The notes under the pieces: model-generated | Seen by the model: only the letters and a program-made list of their open reading frames with translations | Databases searched by the model: none | Told to the model about the DNA's origin: nothing | Shown here: piece after piece, positions 1 to 5,090 of the stretch | Layout: each line of letters starts with the position of its first letter | Position numbering within the stretch: position 1 is the stretch's first letter | NCBI GenBank assembly: GCA_005877565.1 | Contig: VBOK01000033.1 | Span: forward strand, 1-9,135 | Direction: 5' to 3' | From: Nitrospirota bacterium | GTDB lineage: Bacteria; Nitrospirota; Nitrospiria; Nitrospirales; NS-4 | DNA: 9,135 bases | Program-made: the position numbers and the translations under genes

Positions 1-564
1 TACCTGCGCGAGGAGTTGGCCCACCGTCGTCTTTCTGTCCAGCTCCGCCATCTTCGCCGCGCCTGCCGCTAAGAAAGCGCCGGTCGCCGGTGACCCGACC
101 CCCCCTCCCAGCAAAAAGACTCTCTGCTTGCGAAGCAGAAGTCTTTTCTGTTTGATCGAGACCTCAACGCGGGGATTGCGGATGATCGTCGCCGCTTGCT
201 CGGTGATCCGAGTTTCGGCTTCAGGGACCGTCAGGTTCTTCACATCGATGTCGAGCGAGCCCACATAGACCCGGCCATTATCCCGAACCGTTACGAGCGA
301 GCGCTCCTCCCCCGCGCCCCGCCGCACCACCACTTCCAAGCTGTCCCCAGGTTCTATTTTGGGCAGTCCCTGGTCAGAGGTCTCTTCAATGTACAGATCG
401 TCCGGCTTGACCGGACGGGCAAAGGGGGAATCGCTGGTCGTGTTGTACGGGACCGGCGTGCACGCGAACGACATACCCAGCACCACGAAGAGCGTGCAGA
501 ACAAGCCGGCGGCTCTGGAGACGGAAGCGAGTACTCTGCGGCACCCTGCCAACGCCATTCTCAC
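1..564 (-). CDS. Wza-type polysaccharide export lipoprotein, 3' end cut by window edge
   Basis: The frame is open from a start near 558-564 to the window edge, giving about 186 residues of a longer protein. Residues 12-33 (counted from the ATG at 558) are a basic-then-hydrophobic signal region ending in SFAC, a plausible but non-ideal lipobox with C33 as the lipidated cysteine. Residues 66-136 match the polysaccharide biosynthesis/export (Poly_export) fold: an IEPGDSLEVVV strand, a DNGRVYVGSLDI segment, and RNPRVEVSI. From about 146 (RVFLLG) an SLBB-like domain begins and runs off the window. Family members form the outer-membrane or periplasmic export channel for capsule or exopolysaccharide. 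The GTG at 564 overlaps the upstream TGA as GTGA and has AGGA six bases upstream, so it is preferred over ATG 558. The gene is co-transcribed with the HD-GYP and ATPase genes. The family call is confident; the substrate is unknown. Confidence 0.85.
   Translation of the reverse strand, partial: MRMALAGCRRVLASVSRAAGLFCTLFVVLGMSFACTPVPYNTTSDSPFARPVKPDDLYIEETSDQGLPKIEPGDSLEVVVRRGAGEERSLVTVRDNGRVYVGSLDIDVKNLTVPEAETRITEQAATIIRNPRVEVSIKQKRLLLRKQRVFLLGGGVGSPATGAFLAAGAAKMAELDRKTTVGQLLAQV
114..147 (-). other. terminator-like hairpin inside the export gene
   Basis: On the plus strand, AAAAGACT (114-121), one bulged C (122) and TCTGCTT (123-129) pair across a 3-base GCG loop with AAGCAGA (133-139) and AGTCTTTT (140-147). 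This gives a 15-bp stem with one bulge. Read in the coding direction (minus), the stem ends in a run of five T, so the shape resembles an intrinsic terminator or attenuator, although the stem is only moderately GC-rich. It lies wholly within coding sequence, encoding the RLLLRKQRVF segment. The structure is seen directly; a function is inferred only. Confidence 0.5.
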
Positions 565-1589
565 TGATCGTCCTGGACTACCTCCGTGACGTGGACCAAC
601 GACGACTTGCTGAGATCAAGCGTCCGTGTCTCTTTCGGCGAGAGACCATGTGCCTCCTTGTGCACCTTCACGACCGGCCTGAGCGGATACTGCGGGTTCA
701 ACTCGACGACTTCCGCAGTCTCCCCCGTATTCAACCGGACGTGCGTGCCCAACGGGAACACGGAGAACTGCTGGATCAAGCACTTCAACGTCCTCGTCGA
801 GAACGACGTTTTTTCCTTCGTCACCAACTCCCTGACCGCTTCATGCGGGAGGAAACGCTTCCGGTACGGACGTGTGTGGAGGAGTGCCTCGAAGGTGTCG
901 GCGAGTCCGATGACCTGCGCGAACTCATGAATCTCCTCACCCTTGAGCCCGCGCGGATACCCCTGCCCGCCCACCCGTTCGTGCTCCTGAATCACAACCT
1001 CTGCGATCCAGTTGGCGTCTGGGCACAGCCCTCGGATCGCCTGGGCGCCCAACTCGGGGTGTCGTTTGATGAGGGTCCGTTCCTCGGAGCTCAGCGGGCC
1101 CGGCTTGTTCAGAATCTCCTCGGGGATCAGACACATTCCGACATCATGGAGGATCGCCGCGACTCCCAACCGCATGAGATCCGGCCGCGAATACTGCAGC
1201 CCCATCCCGATCTTGATCGCGATGATAGCCGTGTTGATCAAATTCGTGACGACCAGGCCGCCCCGCTCGCCGGAGATGGCTTGGACCAGCAGCCGGTCGC
1301 CTTGAGCGAGTGAATTGACGAACCCGTCTACGACTTGGGTGACGCTACCCAGCGAGAACGTCTGGCCCGAGCGGACAGCGCCGAGGATAGGAGGCAATTC
1401 CATCTCTGCCTGGGCATGCCATAGATCCGCATCCAGAACCAGCTGGGCCTGCCGCTCCACGGAGACCTGGGCAGCGGTCGTATCGACGTGTTTGAATGAG
1501 GCTTTGTTCGGTTCGCCTTGAGGGCGCGGGCCGGCTCCTCCCTCTTGGGATGAGCCTTCATTCCGCACGAGTTCATTGAGACGCGCCAT
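561..1589 (-). CDS. HD-GYP domain protein, probable (possibly degenerate) c-di-GMP phosphodiesterase
   Basis: This is a 342-residue protein with no visible membrane segment or signal peptide. Residues 1-100 match no domain I recognise. The HD-GYP core spans about 110-275: LHDVGM with H148 and D149, KRHPELGAQ with H177, QEHERVGGQGYPRGLKGEEI (201-220) containing the GYP signature, and LADTFEAL with D231. The last 65 residues (GTHVRLNTGETAEVVELNP onward) resemble the small beta-rich tail common after HD-GYP domains. Family members hydrolyse cyclic di-GMP at a two- or three-metal centre. Several usual ligands differ here: the N-terminal His appears to be Asn (N116 or nearby), HD-x-GK is HDVGM, and HHE is EHE (E202, H203). 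Activity is therefore uncertain, and the protein could act as a sensor. The start lies 6 bp after the ATPase stop; there is no strong ribosome site, so translational coupling is likely. Confidence 0.88.
   Translation of the reverse strand: MARLNELVRNEGSSQEGGAGPRPQGEPNKASFKHVDTTAAQVSVERQAQLVLDADLWHAQAEMELPPILGAVRSGQTFSLGSVTQVVDGFVNSLAQGDRLLVQAISGERGGLVVTNLINTAIIAIKIGMGLQYSRPDLMRLGVAAILHDVGMCLIPEEILNKPGPLSSEERTLIKRHPELGAQAIRGLCPDANWIAEVVIQEHERVGGQGYPRGLKGEEIHEFAQVIGLADTFEALLHTRPYRKRFLPHEAVRELVTKEKTSFSTRTLKCLIQQFSVFPLGTHVRLNTGETAEVVELNPQYPLRPVVKVHKEAHGLSPKETRTLDLSKSSLVHVTEVVQDDQ
571..575 (-). promoter_or_regulatory. ribosome binding site for the export gene
   Basis: On the minus strand CAGGA ends six bases before a GTG at 564 and twelve before the ATG at 558. 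Normal spacing favours the GTG, which overlaps the HD-GYP stop codon in a GTGA arrangement typical of coupled translation. Confidence 0.5.
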
Positions 1590-1595
1590 GATTGC

Positions 1596-2393
1596 TTACT
1601 GCGCTTCCTTGAACGCTTTTTTCACCACTTCAGGCCCGATCTGTTTGTGCCGTTCCATGAACCCGATCAACAGCGCCAGATCCGCGATCGTATTGATTCT
1701 CCGCGGGACCCCGTCGCTGGCTTCATAGATCGCCTGCATGGCCTCCGGCACAAAGACCACCCGAGAGGCCCCCGCTGCCTGCATCCGGAAATCGATATAG
1801 TCAGCTACTTCTTCGGGAGAGAACGGCGTCAGGTGATAGCGTATCACAATCCGTTGAGATAGTTGTACGAAAGCCTCGACCTTGGTACTCAACTCCGGCT
1901 GCCCCAGCAGGATAAAGGTGAGCAGGAAGCGATCATTGAGCTGAAAATTCAAAAGCAGTCGCAATTCTTCAAAAATTGCGACATCCTGAATGGCTTGAGC
2001 CTCGTCCACGATCAGCACGGTGTCCCTGCCCTTGTTCATGTTATTCAGCAGGTGATCATTTAGGGCATGGACGATGTCCAGCTTGGATCCAGTCTGATTG
2101 ACACCGAGCTGATACAGGATTTCCTTCATGAAGTCAGTGGCTTCAAAGCTGGGATTGGCGATCAGCGCCAAATCATAACGTTCGTGGGAGAGGTGTTGGA
2201 CCAAGGTACGGCTCAACAGGGTTTTCCCGCAGCCAATCTCCCCTGTCAACATAATCGCCCCTTTCCGCGACTCTATCCCGTAAAGGAGGCGCTGGAGCCC
2301 CTCCTCATGCCGAGCGGATGGGAAATAGAAACGGGGGTCGGGAACGTTTTCGAAGGGGCCCTTTTTGAGTCCCCAGTAGTCTTCGTAATGCAA
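1596..2393 (-). CDS. ExeA/GspA-type AAA ATPase of an exopolysaccharide or PEP-CTERM-type locus
   Basis: This 265-residue protein opens with HYEDYWGLKKGPFENVPDPR, the usual N-terminus of ExeA-like ATPases. Walker A is GEIGCGKT (51-58), Walker B is TVLIVDEAQ (125-133), a sensor-1-like ILLGQPEL follows (161-168), the arginine of SQRI (about 181) is a finger candidate, and GVPRRIN (228-234) looks like sensor 2. It lacks the C-terminal peptidoglycan-binding region of true ExeA, as do the short homologues found in exosortase/PEP-CTERM and polysaccharide loci. It is probably a cytosolic ATPase that energises assembly or secretion. The start is TTG at 2393: an in-frame TAG at 2421-2423 rules out a longer form, and no ATG or GTG lies between. 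It is the first gene of the cassette, directly downstream of a strong promoter. Base composition is visibly lower in GC than neighbouring genes (24 of 60 at 1921-1980). The family is sure; the exact role is inferred. Confidence 0.88.
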   Translation of the reverse strand: MHYEDYWGLKKGPFENVPDPRFYFPSARHEEGLQRLLYGIESRKGAIMLTGEIGCGKTLLSRTLVQHLSHERYDLALIANPSFEATDFMKEILYQLGVNQTGSKLDIVHALNDHLLNNMNKGRDTVLIVDEAQAIQDVAIFEELRLLLNFQLNDRFLLTFILLGQPELSTKVEAFVQLSQRIVIRYHLTPFSPEEVADYIDFRMQAAGASRVVFVPEAMQAIYEASDGVPRRINTIADLALLIGFMERHKQIGPEVVKKAFKEAQ

Positions 2394-2402
2394 TGTTTTT
2401 TC

Positions 2403-2436
2403 TAGGCTAACCCCTATTATCTAAGGTAAACCCTTA
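2403..2436 (-). promoter_or_regulatory. two tandem small dyads in the leader of the ATPase operon
   Basis: Reading the coding strand, TAAGG-GTTTA-CCTTA (2436-2422) is followed by TAGG-GGTTAG-CCTA (2416-2403). The surrounding stretches are related to each other (ATAAGGGTTTACCTTAGA against ATAGGGGTTAGCCTAGA), so they look like an imperfect direct repeat of a dyad about 19-20 bp apart. They lie between the predicted transcription start and the TTG codon, a position suited to a repressor operator or a leader RNA structure. The regulator is unknown. Confidence 0.4.
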
Positions 2437-2448
2437 TATCCCGGTCGC

Positions 2449-2477
2449 ACTATATCATTTAACACCCAGAGTGTCAA
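2449..2477 (-). promoter_or_regulatory. sigma70-type promoter of the ATPase/HD-GYP/export operon
   Basis: On the minus strand a perfect TTGACA (-35, 2477-2472) is followed after exactly 17 bp by TATAGT (-10, 2454-2449), one mismatch from consensus. Transcription would start near 2442, leaving a leader of about 49 bases before the TTG start codon. The promoter lies in the only AT-rich gap between comEC and the ATPase gene, so the downstream cassette is probably its own transcription unit. Confidence 0.75.
2459..2477. promoter_or_regulatory. dyad overlapping the -35 box
   Basis: TTAACAC (2459-2465) and GTGTCAA (2471-2477) are inverted copies with one mismatch around a 5-base centre. The right arm contains the -35 hexamer, so a dimeric regulator bound here would directly occlude or contact RNA polymerase. 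The dyad is seen in the sequence; the operator role is inferred. Confidence 0.4.
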
Positions 2478-2484
2478 CAAACGC

Positions 2485-5082
2485 CTAGAAAAATGAGGAG
2501 ATATCGCAGCTTGCCGATGAGCCCAACCAACGTTTGAAGTTTTGCGCTTCGCGTTCCTCCCCCCTTCCGTCTCCTCTCCCCCCCAAGGCAATCTTCTTGA
2601 ACTGACGACCTGACTGGCAGTTCACCTGGAGGCCTGATGGGGTGGCGATGACTGAGACGGCTCCATGTCGATCGGTGCGGAGCAACGGGATGCCAAGCCG
2701 GGCGTAGACTTCCATCATGGCGGGAGATGGGTGCCCATAGGCATTCGCATGGCCGACTGAAACCACTGCCACCTGTGGATGCACGGCCCGGAGGAACGGC
2801 TCGTACAGGGATCCCTTGGCCCCATGATGGGGGACCTTCAGCACAGCCGTCTCCAGCCGTTCAGATCGCTGGGTCAGCCTGCTCTCGGCTTCCGATTCGA
2901 TATCGCCGGTGAAGAGAAAGGCGACTGACCCGCAGACTAAACGCACGACGACCGATTGATTGTTCAAGTGTGTTCCCTCAGCCCTTGCTGTGCCAATTCC
3001 CTCGGATGCATCCGGATTGAGCACGCGAACCTGACAGCTCCCAAGCGACTGGGCCCCGTTGGCAGCAGAGACGGCCCGGACTGGCACTTGGCGTTGGGTC
3101 ACGATGCGATCGAGTCGATGAAGGAAGGCGGCTTCGCGTACCACACCGTTCGTCCAGAACTGCCCCACGTCGAACTTGCTCAGAACGAAGGCCAGGCCGC
3201 CGACGTGATCCAGCTGAGGGTGTGTGGCCACGACCACATCAAGCCGCCGAATGCCTCGATCCCAGAGCACCGGCGCGATCACCATGCGTCCCGCATCAGA
3301 GGCATCGGTTGCACCCCCTCCATCAATGAGCATGGCGCGGCCATCCGCCGTTTCGATCAAGGCAGCATCCCCCTGCCCTACGTCGAGGAACGTGACCCGG
3401 AACGACCCCGCAGCCGGCAGATCACGCGGCGACCAGACCCAGAGCACCAACATCCCCCCAGCCAACGCTCCGGCGAGACGACCGGCCCCACGCCGCCAAC
3501 AGAGCAAGGCGGCCCCGAGCAGCAGAAAGAATCCGGCTATTTGCCAGAGCGGCGGCGAAGCGACCCTGAGCTCAGCGCCAGGCACAGCCGCGAACATCTG
3601 CACGATCCACACGAACACCTCCAGCAGGGGACGCACCACGGCGGCGCCGACCAACTCCCCTCCTCCGCTCAACAGGGTCGCCAGACACACCAGCAGCCCG
3701 ACAGGCAGCACGACGAACCCGACAAGCGGAACGACCAGCAGATTCGACAGCCCTCCGACCCACGCCAGTTGATTGAAATAGGTCGCCACGAGGGGAGCGG
3801 TTGCCAGGGTGACGACCAAGCTCACGAGCAGGACCTCTACCGTTCCAGCCTTCAGGGCCGCCCACATCCTACGTTCTCGGGAAACACCGAGAGTCGTCTC
3901 CTTGTCACGCGCACCACGGACCTTCATCAGCATGACGATGACCAACACCGAGAGGAACGATAACTGGAATGAAATGTCGAACGGCGCCAGGGGATCCCAC
4001 CCCACAATAACCACGAGCGCCAGCGCGAGGCCGTACCCGATGCTGTGGCTCCGGCCTACCAGCACGGCGGCGAGGGCGACAAGGGTCATAATCAGCGACC
4101 GGACCGTCGCCACTTCTGCGCCGCCCAAGAGGGCGTAGCCGGTGACTGGCAGGATCGTCGCGGCTGCAGCCACGCGCGTCGCCGTCGTGTACCGGCTCAA
4201 GCGCAGCACCCACCGCGCCGGGAGCGCCAGCAACACCCGGTGCACCCCCCAGAACACCACGACCCCGATCAGCCCCAAGTGCGATCCCGAGATCGAGAGG
4301 ATGTGCGTGGTGCCGGACGCCATGAACGCATCCCGGATGTCCTGGCTCAGATACCCGCTTTCCCCGGTCACCAGAGCCAGGTAAATCCCCGCAATCGGAT
4401 CCTCCAGGGTCCGGAGTGCTGCGTCACGAATCCGGGCGCGCCCGTGATCCACCGCGGCCATCAACGAAGAGAACCCGTGCGCCAGAATCCTGAGCCCGGT
4501 TCCATCACGATGCAATGTGACGCTTCCGACCGCGTGGACGCCGGCCCGTCGCAGGTGCGCGCCGTAATCGTAGCCGGCAGGGTTCCACAGTCCCCTGGGT
4601 GTATGGAGGCGCGTTGTGAACTCGATCACATCGCCGACGACTAAGGGCGGGACCGGGCCGCGGACCGTCAACCGGATTCGACCACTGACTGGCACCGTCC
4701 GATTCGGCAGGGCCAGTCGCTGGACGGACACGATGACCACAGCGCGATCGGGCCCGAAACGGACCGGCTCTTCGACCACCCCGATCACGTCGACCTTGTG
4801 CGAGCCGGCCGCGCGGATCCAGGCAGGCGGCTCGGCTTTCATCTGCGCCAGCGCGGCGCTCGCCAGGCCGGACAGCAAGACCCCGAATACCAGGCAGCCG
4901 AACGCGGGGGAGCATCGGCCCACTGTGGACAGCCACAGTACGCCGCCGAGGATCAACACGACGAGGCTGGCTATGGAAAAGGGGAAGTACGCGACACCGG
5001 AACCGAGGACCACTCCGAGGAGCAGCACGCACGACAGGACAGCCAAGGGGCGGGCCGCGCGCGCATGCGCGGAGGGTGTCAA
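2485..5082 (-). CDS. comEC: ComEC/Rec2 competence DNA-translocation channel
   Basis: This is a large polytopic membrane protein of 865 residues if started at TTG 5082. Order of parts: two or three N-terminal membrane helices (about 13-80), a periplasmic OB-like segment (about 90-200, including LWNPAGYDYGAHLRRAG), the ComEC membrane core (about 229-550, with SISGSHLGLIG near 263-273), then a metallo-beta-lactamase domain from about 560 (VTFLDVGQGDA). Its metal motifs are HPQLDH (621-626), TGD with D727, PHHGAKGS (751-758), and GH near 783. ComEC carries single-stranded DNA across the inner membrane during transformation. The frame stays open to 5229, inside glmM, but those residues are not family-like. 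CTG 5094 has GGAGG ten bases upstream and is an alternative start. The C-terminal tail after about residue 830 (GGRGDGRGEEREAQ...) looks unrelated to the family. The start lies only about 8 bp after glmM, so co-transcription is likely. Confidence 0.92.
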   Translation of the reverse strand: MTPSAHARAARPLAVLSCVLLLGVVLGSGVAYFPFSIASLVVLILGGVLWLSTVGRCSPAFGCLVFGVLLSGLASAALAQMKAEPPAWIRAAGSHKVDVIGVVEEPVRFGPDRAVVIVSVQRLALPNRTVPVSGRIRLTVRGPVPPLVVGDVIEFTTRLHTPRGLWNPAGYDYGAHLRRAGVHAVGSVTLHRDGTGLRILAHGFSSLMAAVDHGRARIRDAALRTLEDPIAGIYLALVTGESGYLSQDIRDAFMASGTTHILSISGSHLGLIGVVVFWGVHRVLLALPARWVLRLSRYTTATRVAAAATILPVTGYALLGGAEVATVRSLIMTLVALAAVLVGRSHSIGYGLALALVVIVGWDPLAPFDISFQLSFLSVLVIVMLMKVRGARDKETTLGVSRERRMWAALKAGTVEVLLVSLVVTLATAPLVATYFNQLAWVGGLSNLLVVPLVGFVVLPVGLLVCLATLLSGGGELVGAAVVRPLLEVFVWIVQMFAAVPGAELRVASPPLWQIAGFFLLLGAALLCWRRGAGRLAGALAGGMLVLWVWSPRDLPAAGSFRVTFLDVGQGDAALIETADGRAMLIDGGGATDASDAGRMVIAPVLWDRGIRRLDVVVATHPQLDHVGGLAFVLSKFDVGQFWTNGVVREAAFLHRLDRIVTQRQVPVRAVSAANGAQSLGSCQVRVLNPDASEGIGTARAEGTHLNNQSVVVRLVCGSVAFLFTGDIESEAESRLTQRSERLETAVLKVPHHGAKGSLYEPFLRAVHPQVAVVSVGHANAYGHPSPAMMEVYARLGIPLLRTDRHGAVSVIATPSGLQVNCQSGRQFKKIALGGRGDGRGEEREAQNFKRWLGSSASCDISSFF
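2531..2558. repeat. degenerate 7-bp periodic tract in the 3' end of comEC
   Basis: The plus strand reads CGTTTGA, AGTTTTG, CGCTTCG, CGTTCCT back to back. Positions 2 (G) and 4 (T) are constant, and positions 1, 3 and 5 agree in three of four units. It is followed by pyrimidine-rich DNA with runs of six and seven C. The period and composition recall the clearer heptamer arrays in the folP-glmM gap. The similarity may be chance. Confidence 0.25.
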
Positions 5083-5090
5083 AGGTGGGA

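Larger units (their letters stand above)
2397..2493. repeat. 11-bp perfect inverted repeat bracketing the intergenic promoter region
   Basis: TTTTTCTAGGC (2397-2407) and GCCTAGAAAAA (2483-2493) are exact reverse complements separated by 75 bp of AT-rich DNA. One arm sits in the leader just before the ATPase TTG start. The other contains the TAG stop and last codons of comEC. The arrangement could be the terminal inverted repeats of a small non-autonomous element, a long-range hairpin, or paired binding sites. No clear target-site duplication is visible beyond a possible TG. Confidence 0.5.

Noticed and set aside
196..567. 123-codon plus-strand frame near the window start
   Set aside because: It is antisense to the export lipoprotein, whose signal region and Poly_export domain are convincing; the plus-strand translation has no features.
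2397..2493. Intrinsic terminator of comEC formed by the inverted repeat
   Set aside because: The arms are 75 bp apart and AT-rich, which is not a terminator geometry.
2956..3963. 335-codon open frame on the plus strand
   Set aside because: It lies entirely antisense to comEC, its translation is rich in His, Gln, Arg and Pro with no family motif, and the comEC frame is clearly the real one.
4045..4644. 199-codon plus-strand frame and similar long plus-strand frames over glmM (5325-6047) and folP (6562-7155)
   Set aside because: All are antisense to well-supported genes and lack recognisable domains or ribosome sites.
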